DNA of 64,000 bases, taken from Culex pipiens pallens (taxonomy: Eukaryota; Arthropoda; Insecta; Diptera; Culicidae). Shown piece by piece: positions 1 to 11,020 of this stretch. The stretch is taken from NCBI RefSeq assembly GCF_016801865.2, contig NC_068938.1, forward strand, positions 131,034,689 through 131,098,688, in the 5' to 3' direction. Under the pieces are notes generated by a model that had not been told where the DNA came from, made no database searches, and was given only the letters and a program-made list of their open reading frames with translations. The position numbers and the translations under genes were made by a program. Within the stretch, counting starts at the first letter, position 1. Each line of letters begins with the position of its first letter.

Positions 1-1040
1 AAAACAGCTGTCCCATTTCGCCCCAGATGACGGTAAAGCATTTTGTATGCTCCTTGATTTTTTAACAGTTTTTGAAGAGGGAGAGACAAAAACTTGATAT
101 GATATTTGCAAGGAAGAGGCTATAATTTATTCCTTTATAAAATTCAAAAGCACTGAGTTCTATCAGTATAACTTTCTGGTCGAAAACATTAGACACCCCT
201 GACTTCCAGCATCGATCTTGGAAAAACACACATACAGCACAGAACCGAGCACACACGAGACGTCTCGTGCCCAATCACAACACTTATTTTCGCTTGGTGG
301 CACCTCACACCACCTGGGCAAGCCAATGCCAGTACGGTTCAAGTTCCATGCTCTAAGCCACGGGCCACACCAGCAACAGGCTGCGAAACCTCGGAAAACC
401 CATAAAACCACGCACCACCGTTCACTGACTCCACGAAACAGCAACAAAAAAAAGGACAAACTTTGACCCGCGAAATCAACCGAATTGAACCGACCAGATG
501 TCAACCGCCTCAAAACTATACACTTCCGAGAGCGCGATCACTGGCGAGAAACCTGGCTTAGTCGACGCGACATCGAACTCGCAACTACTGGGGATACGTG
601 AACTCTCTACACTACTCAACCGCGGCGAGCGCCAAACTCGGACGAGGGTCGTCAAGCCTTCGACGGCGGAGACAACGACGACGATGTCGATAAAAAAGAA
701 ATGTTTATATGTACCTACTACACACTTTAATACTATATTGGGCTGAGTCGACGAGATTTTGCGTCACCAACAGAATACGACTATTACCGGCGACGAGAGG
801 AGCGTAGAACGCTATGGGTCTGACTCGGGCGATCTCGGGCCGTCTCTGTCTAGTCCGGGGTTGTTCTTGGTGCGATAGTGCGTCGCAAGAACAGCAGGAT
901 AATGATGATGATCATCGCCAATAAGGGGCTTCTTCTTTATTTATTTTGTTGTCATGGCTGGGGGGTTTCGGGAAGGGAGAGAGATGAAGAATATCCATGA
1001 AGTGACCTTCAAATTGGCGGTGTAGACTTTCAAGATTTAA
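1..1040. other. Unassigned non-repetitive, relatively GC-rich DNA
   Basis: This block has higher GC than its surroundings and short open frames on both strands (for example an 82-codon frame from an ATG at 498). None shows a domain or a convincing splice site. It could be promoter or 5' UTR sequence of a host gene. I cannot assign a function. Confidence 0.3.
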
Positions 1041-1044
1041 GGTA

Positions 1045-1255
1045 CACAGAAAAAAATTATGGTAATATTCATCAGGAAATAGTGACAGATTTTGTGGCAA
1101 AAAAAAAGTGTAATATTACATCAGAAAATTGTTAATTTTCATCAGTTTCTGGGGAATATTCATCAGATTCACATTTTTACACATTTTTCAAGTAATATTA
1201 CCCAAAAAAGAGGTAATATTCAACCTACCAAATTTTTCAACAATCCAAAATTCAA
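1045..1255. mobile_element. Fragment of a CACAG-ended MITE
   Basis: It begins with TACACAGAAAAAAA and contains repeated TAATATTCATCAG and GGTAATATTCAACC motifs shared with the complete copies at 4528-4744 and 38737-38954. No matching CTGTG right end was found, so the copy is truncated or decayed. Confidence 0.5.
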
Positions 1256-1444
1256 CGTGTAGGTTAACGCAAAATAAGCGTATGCGAGTTGTGGCCACTC
1301 AAATGATTTAATAAAACATGCTGTTTCTATTAAAAAAATTCTACCCAACAGTTAATTATTATTTTCTATTTTTATGATGTCCTAAATTATTGAACGTTTG
1401 TAAAACCATTATTATTTGGCTATCGCAGGTTAAAAACTAACTAA

Positions 1445-1790
1445 ATCCACCTATGTAGTTGGAGCCTTCCTCACTTTTTACCAACAATGGCTGATATGAT
1501 GGAATTGTACAAAAATTTCATCTATTTTTTAGATCCAGAATAAAAAAGAACATAAATATCACTTAAGTGGCCATACCTCGAGACAGGGTTGCCAGATCAT
1601 CAATATTTTGGATTAGTTGGAAAGGTCTTTTGATAACCTAAGCAACGATGGGTCGGGTGGTGGATCCGGACATTGTTTACATACATTTCAATGAGATCCA
1701 GCTTCAAAAAAATACATAAATGTCACTTAAGTGGCCATATCTCGAGACAGGGTTGCCAGATCTTCAATTTTTACTTACAGTACTGGTCAA
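1445..1790 (+). repeat. Dispersed repeat starting CCACCTATGT...GCCTTCCTCACT, with two tandem units
   Basis: The left end matches the copy at 18905. Two degenerate units follow, each carrying GAGACAGGGTTGCCAGATC, a run like GGAAAGGTCTTTTGAT, and TGGATCCGGACAT. The same unit recurs near 16330-16560, at 19010-19500 and inverted at 23460-23664. It is non-coding, probably an old non-autonomous element family. Confidence 0.6.
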
Positions 1791-1929
1791 AAGTATATGG
1801 CATTGGACGATTTGTCAAACCTAACTCAAAATTCAAATTACTGGTGTTCGCTCGTGTTTCGACCAAACCTTATGAAATTTTCAGCATAAGCAGTTCGGAA
1901 TGTCTACTTTCAGATGCTTTTTGAAAAAC

Positions 1930-4128
1930 TTAGCTACCTATTATCGTTTCAAAGTTATTGACATTTTCGTCAAAAATACGATTTTGACCGGCTTTCACTA
2001 TTTTGACATTTTTTCAAGTAAAATCGCGTTAATTAATAACTCCGAGCTAAATAAAACTTGATAATCACTTTGCTCATTCACTTGAATATAAAAGATTTAA
2101 AACATTTATTTAAAAAAGTTCAAACAGTTATTTTCACCAGACCTCTACCTTTTTATTCACGCACCTTAAATTGATCTCAAGCACACCTCCATTATTCTCC
2201 AGTTCAACTACACTTTTTCGAAGTGACTTCGTTTTATAAATCAACACAACCAGGTTTCACTGTCCAGCCGACTCCCGTTTCGTTTATGACTCCCAGAATC
2301 GCAAATTGCACCAAAGTACTCTTGGTAGGCAGATATTCTTTGATTGCGATTTACTGCCCAACTGTGCACTAACCAAGTACAGTTTCAAATGAAGATGTCC
2401 AAGTCGCGCCGCGCAGACTGTATAATAAAAACTGAAGTCTGCATTCAGATCCAATCGAAGCTGATAACTTGCTACCTTTAAACTGTAACGTCGGCGTCGG
2501 CGATTGACCGGAAATCGTGTACGGTACGGAATCGTAGCGCGATTGATTAGCATTTTGGAATCGAGCCAGTTCAAACACACAAAACGGAATCAGTCAGTGG
2601 TCGGTATACGACTCGACAAAGAGTTCCAGAAGCTTTGTTTTTAATTCATTTCTACGTGTGCGGTTCTAATTAAAAACTGCATAGGGAAACCAGGGGTTAA
2701 GTTGATCAGCGCTCGATTTGGTTAAAATCGATTACACGGAATGGTAAACTTGGGTAGAAGACTCTATTCCGTTTTGATGTATTTACTTTTCAGTAGTTGT
2801 CGCGTGCATCAAAAGTGGCCAACGGTGTGTGGAGTGGACAGAAGGGCAGAAGGGCAGTTTTGTTGATGGTGTTTGTTGACTTTAGTGTCAAACGACGAAA
2901 CGCACACTCAGGTCATAGAACGGATCGTGGTTGATTGGTTGGTTCAAGGTAAGCAGACAATTCACTATCTCGTACTTCCACTTTTTTCCAGAAGCTGTTT
3001 AATCTGATTATTTATGTGATGATTCGTGAACTGTACTACATTATCGATCAAATTTCCATTGAAAAAAATCCAATGTCACCTCTTACTTTCATACATCCCT
3101 TATAGTCATGAATGGTTCACTAAATAAAATCTGAAAATATTTTACTAAAAATGCATATTGATCATATTCATCAGTTTCTGTTGAAGATTTCTTTTAACAT
3201 ATTCTACTATTAGGTAAATTATACAAACAAAAGACAATGTTCTACTCTTAAATGATCAACCTTATTTGATTCAATTTTTACTGTATTTGCCGATTAATGA
3301 TTGTTGAGTGACAACTCTCTTGTCAAACCAACGGGATAAAAACTTAAAAGTGTGTTTGCAAATGTGTTAACTTAAATCTGTTTGTATGTAATTTAACTTG
3401 CTCCGCTAAGATTGAGTTAACATTACATCGAAAAAAAGGGTAATATTCAATAAATATTTTTTTTAAACCTCACTTTATTCACTTTTATTTCCCGTCCACA
3501 ATCCCAGATGTAATATTACTATGAATGTTTACGGTGTTCACGCTTATTTCAAACAAATCGTTTCTGACTTTTGAACGAAAACTCAAGTAAAATTCACTCA
3601 GAAATGAGTGAAACGTATCCTTCCAAAGCTCATTCCTGAGATTGATCGGATTAAACAAAATTTTTGAGAAAATAATTCTGAAATTCAAAAGTTCTTCAAA
3701 TGAGCATGATGCATTTCATAAATAAATAAAAAAACATACATACAAACAAAAGAAAAAAATAAGATTTGGACGGATTGCAATTTCCAGCAAATAAAAACAA
3801 ATTAATGTGAAACTCACTTCAAGAATCCGTTTTTCACAAAGAAAACTGTCTTTGCAGGTTATGCAATAGAGAAATTATTGACACCCGGAGAGTATTTTTG
3901 AAGCCAGTGAAATTCAAGGGACCATTGAGGGAGGGATTCATCGAGCTAGGAAGAACATCGGGACAAAAAGATCATCGAAGTATCACTTTGAAAGGACTGA
4001 AGAAACTTTCGATAGATGAAGCGATATTGAGATAAAGACAACCAAATAGTCGAGTGTATCAAAAATCGGATAATGTTCGCAACATAGGGGAGCAGCATCT
4101 AATTCCAGCGTGCCTTTAATGTTGGCAG
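1930..4128. other. AT-rich intergenic or intronic DNA; weak 5' exon candidate near 2590-2948
   Basis: No credible ORF is present. An arthropod-type initiator TCAGT occurs near 2591, and a consensus plus-strand splice donor (TTCAAG then GTAAGC) lies at 2949, so a non-coding first exon is possible but weak. Around 3430 a short GGTAATATTCA stretch resembles the CACAG MITE family. Nothing else was seen. Confidence 0.25.
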
Positions 4129-4138
4129 GTTCGAACTT

Positions 4139-4777
4139 GGGGGGGGAACCGTGGTGTAGGGGTAAGCGTGGTTGCCTCTCACCCAGTCGGCTTGGATTCG
4201 ATCCCAGACGGTCCCGGTGGCATTTTTCGAGACGAGATTTGTCTGACCACGCCTTCCGTCGGATGGGGAAGTAAATGTTGGCCCCGGTCTAACCTAGAGG
4301 GTTAGGTCGTTAGCTCAATCTAGGTGTAGGAGTCGTCTCCCTGGGTCCTGCCTCGGTGGAGTCGCTGGTAGGCAGTTGGACTAACAATCCAAAGGTCGTC
4401 AGTTCGAATCCCGGGGTGGATGGAAGCTAAGGTGTAAAAAGAGGTTTGCAGTTGCCTCAACAACCAATCCTTCGGACACCTAGTTTCGAGTAGGAATCTC
4501 GCAATCGAGAACGCCAAGGCAATGCTGCACAGAAAAAAAAATGATGGTAATATTACATCTGGGAAGGGGTACATCTTTTATGTCAGAAAAAGGTGTAATT
4601 TTACTTCTGGAAATGTGTAATTTTACCACTTTTCTGGTGTAATGTCACTTTTTCAGTCTAAATTGAGGTAAAATTACATCATAAAAGAGGTAATATTCAA
4701 CCTTCCAAAATTAAAGCTTCCAAATTTACATTTTTTTTTCTGTGTGTAGAGCGAATAATTTGATTTGATTTTGATTT
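4139..4777 (+). mobile_element. Dimeric tRNA-derived SINE (family S1), split by a MITE
   Basis: The element is flanked by the 10-bp direct repeat GTTCGAACTT (4129-4138 and 4778-4787). The head is tRNA-Glu-like: A box TGGTGTAGGGGTAAGC, anticodon region CCTCTCACCC, and B box GGATTCGATCCC. A second tRNA-like module lies near 4365-4430 (GTTGGACTAACAATCC, then AGTTCGAATCCC), resembling elongator tRNA-Met. The tail is TTTGATTTGATTTTGATTT. Without the 217-bp MITE at 4528-4744 it is about 420 bp. A second copy, inverted and without that MITE, is at about 53822-54226. Culex is known to carry dimeric tRNA SINEs (Twin); this one is longer and its two modules differ. Confidence 0.85.
4528..4744. mobile_element. 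CACAG...CTGTG MITE inside the SINE
   Basis: The ends are CACAGAAAAAAAAA and TTTTTTTTTCTGTG, and the interior is rich in TAATATTACATC and GGTAAAATTACATC motifs. The uninterrupted SINE copy at 53.8 kb reads AATGCTGTAGAGCG across this point, while here TG appears on both sides, giving a 2-bp duplication. A close copy in the opposite orientation is at 38737-38954 and a longer relative at 17987-18792; both of those have TA duplications. Confidence 0.85.
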
Positions 4778-5289
4778 GTTCGAACTTTGACATTCAATTA
4801 AAGCTAATTAAAAGCGTTTTGAACTGAAATCGAGTGATAAATAGTTCAATAAGAAGTGAGCAAGTAAGTTTCTATCAAAAGTTTAGCAAAATTAGTTGTT
4901 TAAATAGTGAAAATCAGCAAATTGGATTAAGTTAGGAGCGAGTTTTTAACCTGCCAAACATACGAGAATTTTCCCTAATTAAGTCTTTGATCGATTTGGC
5001 ACTTCAAGAATTCCCCAGTGAAGTACTTGAGCATGTCAGATGAATAGTTTCAAAACTTGATTTTTCATTTGCCAAAATTTCACCGTTAAATTTCTTCGCC
5101 AAACTCCCAAACAATACGTGTCAAAAATAAACTCTTCTCAACAAGCCAAAACAAAGCCTACTGGAAGTACCGTGCTCACTACGCTGCGAAGTGCAGAAAA
5201 TTTCTACCTCATCGACAAAAAAAAGCGCTTCACAAAAGATCAATCAATCAAAGCAGGCGTAATTTTTTTTATATATTTTGCACACTTAC

Positions 5290-5810
5290 GGCCACGTTCC
5301 CGACCTCCGACGGCGCGTTTCCGACGAAAAGTACCCATCGTCGTTGAGGTAATCGTCGTCACTCCACTCGACGTGCTTGAAGTTGCCGCCAGCCCGTCCC
5401 TCGCAGGTACTCGTGGAACCGCTGCTCGAGCAACTGTTGCTGTTCCGGCTACGCCGCTGTTTTATCACATGTACGTTCGACTGGTGCCGGCCAGCCCCGG
5501 CCCGGTGGTGACCTCCCGACGCACTCGGTGACGTCACTTGAGCCGTTGATGTCGTCGAAGTGTTGCTCTGGTTACAGGTACTGAACGCGGGTTGCTGCGA
5601 TTGTTGTTGTTTGCGGTTGTTGTTGTTGATTATGTCATCCATGTTGGTGGTGGAACGGGAACTTGTCGGGGTGACTTTGGCCGCTTGACCGAGACCGCTA
5701 TCGACGGTGGCCGATCGGTGGTTCCACCAGGTGGACAGCTTGTAGTGGACACGCTCTTCGAGTCGTGATCGATGCAGCGTCGCAAGGTCAACATCCGACA
5801 GGTACGCCAT
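5290..5810 (-). CDS. Candidate first coding exon, Asn/Gln/Ser-rich N-terminus (gene unknown)
   Basis: From the ATG at 5810 the minus strand is open for 173 codons, then meets a perfect donor GTAAGT (5289-5284), leaving two bases of a split codon. The stop that closes the raw frame lies inside this donor. The peptide begins MAYLSDVDLATLHRSRLEER and has a WW at about residues 28-29. A polar stretch with Asn and Gln runs and many Ser/Thr follows, then an acidic-aromatic segment (EWSDDDYLNDDGYFS) before four arginines. No domain or signal peptide is visible, so it looks like a disordered cytosolic or nuclear N-terminus. Codon content and GC are higher than in surrounding DNA. The next exon is not identified and would lie left of the window or in unrecognised sequence. 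I do not recognise the gene. Confidence 0.6.
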
Positions 5811-6868
5811 CTGTTGACATGTGGACGGGTTTGTTTGTTGTTGTTGTTGCTGTCGCAGTTTGACACTAACACACCTTTAAGTCGAAACCTTGGCGCGACG
5901 GCAGGTTTCTAATCTTGCGCAGCTGTTAGTCACGACAGCGATTATCGCGATCGCTAGTATTACGCGCGGAGCTCTTCCAACACGTTTAGGGTTATCTTTG
6001 GTATTCAGCACTGTACACGAGTGGCAACATTATCACTGCACTAAGCCGGGAACCTTCACTGTTGCTGCTGCTGCTGATCAACGAGCACCACCACGATCAT
6101 CCTTAATAGCACAAAACAGTCTTCGACCACGGTGGCGCCATCTCTTGCTCGCTAGCCCAACTCAATCTCTTCACCGCGCGCTATTACGTCACTACAAATC
6201 AGCGTCTTTAGCACTACGTTTCTGCATGATAACCAGCACTCTCTGCCAAGACTCTACCGAGGCAAGTGTCCCACTCACGGTCAAGCAAATCAAACAGATT
6301 AGCTTGCAACAACAAAAGCAAAATCAATTTCCTCAAGTCCCGCCGCCGATGACCGTTATCAAGCCCCGGCAGTGAACACGTCCGCGGCACCCTCCAAACT
6401 GACGAGCGAACAGAAGAGCAACCCACCTAATGGGTTGACGGTGGCTGGCTGGCGGTTCCGGGTCTGTGTTGGCCGTCGATGACCTACCCCATAACGCGCC
6501 GCCAAGACATTGACCCACTAAGAGTGCATTTGCCCGCCGTGGTGGTAATGGTAATGCTAATGGTGGTGGTGGTGTTGGTCGTTTTGTTGAAGCCATGTGG
6601 ACATCAGCATGCCATGGAAGCATGAAGCATTTGCGATAATTGTTTGTGTGAGTGTTGTGTTTTGTTGAAGATGATACGACCGACTCTGGCGAGACATTGA
6701 GATTGAAGAGTCTCATGATCGGTAGCTGTGACGAGCCCGCTCGGTTGAGTGGTAATTAAAAATTGAAATTGACGATGAAACATGGAAGGTTAATTTTAAT
6801 GTCCGAGCCTATGTAATTGATAGCATTGGTTAAAAAATATAAATGGCGAAAACTTGAATAAAATTTAT
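5811..6868. other. Probable 5' UTR/promoter side of the 5.3-5.8 kb exon
   Basis: The block directly upstream (on the minus strand) of the ATG at 5810 is GC-rich and non-repetitive, with GTTGTTGTT-type microsatellite runs near 5835. Several long open frames overlap in different registers (161 codons at 5890, 127 codons at 6333-6716), which fits low stop density in GC-rich DNA better than real genes. No TATA or initiator stands out. Confidence 0.35.
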
Positions 6869-6999
6869 CAGCCTTCCTCACCTCAACGAGGAAAGTCTAT
6901 AAAATCACTGGAAAAATTAACTTTTTAATTTGACCTCCTAGACCCACCATCACGTGTATATATCGACTCAGAATTTGAGTTGAAAATAATTGTACTTAA

Positions 7000-7696
7000 G
7001 GGGTTACATACATGTAGAAAATCACAAAATGTCATATTACAAAAAAATTATTTAATCCACTTAAAAGATGATTTTCAATCACTCCTGAAAGTTTCATGAA
7101 GATATTTCATGATTTAACTGAGTTAGAGCCGATTTAGGCTCAGAATTTTGCCATGCGCAAAGCCAACTGTCTAACTTTCTGAGCGTTTTTCTCTGAACAC
7201 CAAGTTGATTTACGGGTGCCACGATATCTCGAGATGGGACGGACCAAATTGGCTGAAATTTTGGGTGAAGACTCAAGGCATATCTCGTGTGCATGACGAA
7301 GCCCGATTTTGAAATTTTGAATTATCAAAAAATACAAAAATCAAAAACTGGCGATTTTTTATATGTAAAACAGAAAAATATTTTTATCTTTTTTAAAAAT
7401 AAACTTTTTGAAAATCGACCTTCGTCATGCACACGGGACCGGTTTAACGAGTCTTCACCAAAATTTTGAGCCGATTTGGTCGAAGCAATGTTGAGATATC
7501 GTGGCACCCGTTTTTTGAAACTGCTAACTTCAAATAGCTATATCTCGGCAACGGTACAACCAAATGGCTTCAAATTTGTTTTGTTAGTAGATGAAAATGT
7601 ATATTTTAATGCCCTGAAAACAGATTTTGAAAAAAGTTTAAGTGTGTGCTCAAACCAACCTCTGAAATTTAAGCCGATTTACATGTATGTAACCCC
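7000..7696. mobile_element. TTAA-flanked foldback MITE
   Basis: Terminal inverted repeats GGGGTTACATACATGTA (7000-7016, complement 7680-7696) are flanked by TTAA on both sides (6996-6999, 7697-7700). The interior is an imperfect palindrome: about 7200-7320 (GGGTGCCACGATATCTCGAG) pairs with 7390-7510 (GAGATATCGTGGCACCCG). TTAA duplications are typical of piggyBac-type transposition, so this may be a non-autonomous piggyBac-like element. No transposase is present. A fragment of the right half recurs at 29195-29320. Confidence 0.8.
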
Positions 7697-7701
7697 TTAA
7701 T

Positions 7702-9458
7702 CACCTCCGTGTACGCACGAGAGCAAGCAGCAGTCAAGTGCTCTGTGCTCTACCGTTTTTTTGAATTTTTTCGCCGTAGTTGATAGTGATTACCCGCGAG
7801 TTTGCTTCTCCAGCATGCCAAAGGCCGGCCGTGGCCGTGGCAGTTCGAGTGCGGCCTCGAAAAACCCGCGAAGTTCGTCTACCGGCCGTGTGCAAAAAGG
7901 TAAACAAACCAACGCCGTGTCGGCCGCCATCGCGCAGGGGAGCGTCAGCGCTGAAGGCATCGACAAAAAGTTACTACATCCTGGATATGTCCCAAGATCA
8001 CCAGTGCGAACCCGTTCCGGTACTTCCGGTGCCACAACCAGTGGCACATCAACATCCGCCAACATCCCCATCAGGAACGAGTTCCAGATGCTGAGCGACG
8101 ACGAAGAAAACAACAACACCGTCGGTAGCAGCACTACCGACGACGACGACGATGACGGGCGTGCACGGAAGAAAGTGTCGACGCCAAAAAAGAACAATTC
8201 TCCAAAGGAACGTAGACCACCTCCAATTTTTGTTTTGGACACGTTGGCGGACGATGTTGACGAGTTGCTGGAAGGCCTCGGATATTGTCTGAAAATCGGT
8301 AAGTCGTCAGTGCAAGTTTACACATTTGACGAAAAGAACTTCGACCTGGTTGTGGAGAAATTGAAGCGTCAAAACTTCAAGTTTTACACATTCGACCCCG
8401 TGCAGAAGACTGCCATTAAGGTCGTTTTGCAGGGGTACCAAGACCGCCCGATCTCCGACCTCAAGAAGGACCTCTCGGGTGCTGGAATAACGCCGCGTGA
8501 CATAAAAGTGCTCTCGCGGAAGACTACAGTCACAGGTACACACACACTGTACCTGTTGTACTTCGACCGCGGCACCGTCAAAATTCAAGACCTGCGTCGA
8601 ACTAAGGCGTTGGACGGGTTTTGGGTAAACTGGCGGTTCTACTCAAAGAACCCGTCGGACGCAGCACAATGCCACCGTTGCCAGAAATTCGGCCACGGCT
8701 CGCGGAACTGCAACCTCCCGCCCCGCTGTGTGAAGTGCGGTGAATCACACCTCTCTGAGGCGTGTGCACTGCCGTGCAAAGCGGACTTGGGGGACAAGGC
8801 AGAGCAAACGAAGGCGCGGATCAAGTGCGCCAACTGCGGAGGTAACCATACCAGCAACTACCGTGGATGCAGCGCACGGAAAAACTACCTCGAGGAGCAG
8901 GAAAAGAGGAAGAAGAAAGCAGCAGCGTCCCACCCTCCTCAGCGAAGTACGAGCGAAACCGTGCCGGCAGCTGGTCATCGTACGGTTCCAGCGGACAACT
9001 CAGCGTTCCCTCCTGGATGGGGGCGATCGTTCGCCAGCGTGGTCGCTGCCGGCAGTGGCAATACGGCCCAGCAAGAAGTTACCGGAGAAGATCTCTTTAC
9101 CCTGCCAGAGTTCTTTGCTCTCGCAGGGGAGATGATGACGCGGTTTCGGACCTGCCGTAACAAGGCGGAGCAATTCCTGGCCCTTGGGGAGCTGATGATC
9201 AAGCACATCTATAAAGGATAAAAAACTGTGATCTAGTTTTAAGCTTTTTCTATTTCTGTCCCCTTTCCCTTGCAATTTTAGTAAGTTTTTTTTATTTTTT
9301 TCTTACTCTTGGTGACACCTTTATTTACAAGCAATAACTGTTCCAAAATGGATTATGATGTAACACACAGCTGTAAGGAACTCCAAAACTCTGTTATGAA
9401 CTTCAAAAGAACTTATTGTATCTTGATTATTCACCAATAAAACCGAATTGAATTGAAT
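7702..9458 (+). mobile_element. Gag-only (half-LINE) Jockey-type non-LTR retrotransposon
   Basis: The element is bounded by the perfect 14-bp duplication TGTAACCCCTTAAT (7688-7701 and 9459-9472), so both ends are original. It has a 5' UTR of about 113 bp, one intact ORF1 (7815-9221) and a 3' UTR of about 237 bp. The 3' end is CCAATAAAACC followed by a GAATT-type simple-repeat tail (GAATTGAATTGAATTG). No endonuclease or reverse transcriptase sequence is present. It entered the right tip of the TTAA MITE, duplicating that tip. The layout resembles mammalian half-LINEs and, in coding content, Drosophila HeT-A. Confidence 0.85.
7815..9221 (+). CDS. Retrotransposon ORF1 (Gag-like) protein with three zinc knuckles
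   Basis: The ATG at 7815 opens a 468-residue frame; the frame extends upstream only with non-ATG codons. The N-terminal part is basic and Ser/Thr-rich, followed by an acidic cluster (poly-Asp near residue 112). A central region of the RNA-binding fold common to Jockey ORF1 proteins comes next (motif DGFWVNWRFYSKNPSDAAQC). Then come three knuckles: C286-x2-C289-x4-H294-x4-C299, C305-x2-C308-x3-H312-x4-C317 and C338-x2-C341-x3-H345-x6-C352. Such proteins bind element RNA and help form the ribonucleoprotein. The C-terminal segment (about 415-468, EFFALAGEMMTRFRTCRNKAEQ) resembles the C-terminus of the ORF1 at 61630-62808. The frame is undamaged over its whole length. Confidence 0.9.
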   Translation: MPKAGRGRGSSSAASKNPRSSSTGRVQKGKQTNAVSAAIAQGSVSAEGIDKKLLHPGYVPRSPVRTRSGTSGATTSGTSTSANIPIRNEFQMLSDDEENNNTVGSSTTDDDDDDGRARKKVSTPKKNNSPKERRPPPIFVLDTLADDVDELLEGLGYCLKIGKSSVQVYTFDEKNFDLVVEKLKRQNFKFYTFDPVQKTAIKVVLQGYQDRPISDLKKDLSGAGITPRDIKVLSRKTTVTGTHTLYLLYFDRGTVKIQDLRRTKALDGFWVNWRFYSKNPSDAAQCHRCQKFGHGSRNCNLPPRCVKCGESHLSEACALPCKADLGDKAEQTKARIKCANCGGNHTSNYRGCSARKNYLEEQEKRKKKAAASHPPQRSTSETVPAAGHRTVPADNSAFPPGWGRSFASVVAAGSGNTAQQEVTGEDLFTLPEFFALAGEMMTRFRTCRNKAEQFLALGELMIKHIYKG

Positions 9459-9852
9459 TGTAACCCCTTAATTATCTCGGGACTGGCTCAACCGATTTTT
9501 ACCCTCGATTTTGTCTCATTCGGTCCGTCTTGGGGTCCCATAAGTCAATATTCATAAATTATTATGATTAGTTAAGTAGATACTTCAAAAGTTATGCTAA
9601 AATAAAGATTTAGAAGTCCGAAGGTTTGTAAAAAGGGTTTTTTTGTAAGAAAACCAATTATGTTATACATTTTTAGAAAAAATAAAAAGGCCATTGCAAA
9701 TATTTTTCAAAGTTTATGTTGTGCAAAAACTTAATTTTAAAATTTGCCGAAAACATCAATTTGATCAGAAAATTCTTTCAAAGGATACAGGATTTCGATT
9801 ATTTTTTTACAGCTTCCAAAATTGTATGGAGACTTGTATGAATAAAACCAAT

Positions 9853-10618
9853 GCACAGTGGGATAAAATCGGGAAAAAGGCGATTACGTCCACATCTCGA
9901 AACGCGGCTGGTTCCCCAAGTCCTGCCAATACTTTTTTTATGTAAAAAAAAAGTCATGGGAATCGATTTGAGGGGGTTTCATCCTGGGAGGACTACGCTT
10001 CCTATGCATTAGTTTTGAAAAATCATGAAGTTTGACATGCATCTTGCCCTTTTTACTGGACCAAAGTGGCCAATTCTTCCCCCGGGACACCAAGAACCGG
10101 TGACAGTTGGTCAGAATTTATTGTATTACTAATTGGACACTAGTAGTGGGCTACTCTTTTGAAATCATGACGTTTGAAATGCAACATGCCAAAATTACTG
10201 GACCCTACTGGTCAATCTTCGACCAGGGTCCCGGAACGTGGTTCCTGTGGCCAATTCTGTACTGTCTTATATTGTTCAATCTTTATAAACGAAACTAAAC
10301 GAAACTATTGGCACTACGCCCCCCGGGGCATGGCCTTCCTCTAACGTGGGATTTCTGTTCCAGCGCCTCTGACGAGGCAGGAGAAACCGGGACCGACGTT
10401 TTACTTCACCATCCGATAGAAGCTCAGTGGATAAGGCGGGAATCGAACCCGCGTCTCATAGCATCATCGGGATCGGCAGCCGAAGCCGCTACCCCTGCGC
10501 CACGAGACCCAGTTCAATCTTTATACGTCGGTTCAAAAGACTTGGCAGGACTTGGTGAACCGGCCGCGTTTCGAGATGTGGACGTAAGTGCCTTTTTCCT
10601 GATTATATCCCACTGTAC
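9853..10618. mobile_element. Inverted-repeat element with ~80-bp termini, hit by a SINE
   Basis: The left terminus (from ACAGTGGGATAAAATCGGG at about 9856 to CCAAGTCCTGCC) is repeated in inverted form at about 10541-10617. Shared words are GGCAGGACTTGG, CGCGTTTCGAGATGTGGACG and TATCCCACTGT. Removing the SINE at 10288-10511 leaves roughly 530 bp. The flanks (CCAATG and GCACAAAATGG) belong to the palindromic repeat family seen at 41.8-45.6 kb, so it entered a copy of that family. The target duplication is not clear. Confidence 0.65.
10288..10511 (-). mobile_element. tRNA-derived SINE (family S4)
   Basis: It is flanked by the perfect 14-bp duplication GTTCAATCTTTATA (10274-10287, 10512-10525). 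On the minus strand the head has A box TGGCGCAGGGGTAGCGG and B box GGGTTCGATTCCC. A shared central domain follows (GATGGTGAAGTAAAACGTCG then GTCCCGG), ending with repeats of GTTTCGTTTA-like sequence. A near-identical copy is at 23828-24051 in the same orientation. Confidence 0.9.
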
Positions 10619-11020
10619 AATGGCACAAAATGGCTTCCTTAGTCATAGAAAAAGGCCTCCAAAAAGTTTGAGCCAAATTAAAAAAAAATCCGAAAAATTA
10701 AAATGCACTATCTCGGCAGATTCCGTAGAGAATCGCTCCTATGTGTTTTGAAAATTTACCCAAGAACTGTTGTAAATATCAATAGAATATAAATCAATGA
10801 CAATTGAACCTGAAAATCTACTTGATATTAGTTGAGCCGTGTTATTTGTATTCTCGATTTCATTGGTAAGTTTTCAAACGAGCAATTACAATGAACTCAC
10901 TTTCATGAGCGATGAACTCCAATGCATGTAAAAAGTCACAAACAGGAATCAGGGAGCAGGAAATGGGACGCGAATGCCAAGAAAATGAAGGAATTCGACG
11001 CTAACGGGAGAGAATTGAGC

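Larger units (their letters stand above)
6870..9700 (+). repeat. Dispersed repeat starting GCCTTCCTCACC, interrupted by a MITE and a gag element
   Basis: The left part (about 6870-6995) and the right part (from 9472) together match the continuous copy at about 29590-29960. Shared words include CTCACCT, CGACCTC, TATATATCGACT, GACTGGCT, CTTGGGGTCCCA and GTAAGAAAACC. The break falls at TTAA, where the MITE at 7000-7696 entered. It is non-coding. Confidence 0.7.

Noticed and set aside
163..513. 116-codon minus frame
   Set aside because: It starts at TTG, is rich in Cys and Trp without any motif, and overlaps plus frames equally well.
7761..7814. Upstream extension of the gag ORF
   Set aside because: The codon at 7761 is TTG; the first ATG is at 7815, so the start was moved there.
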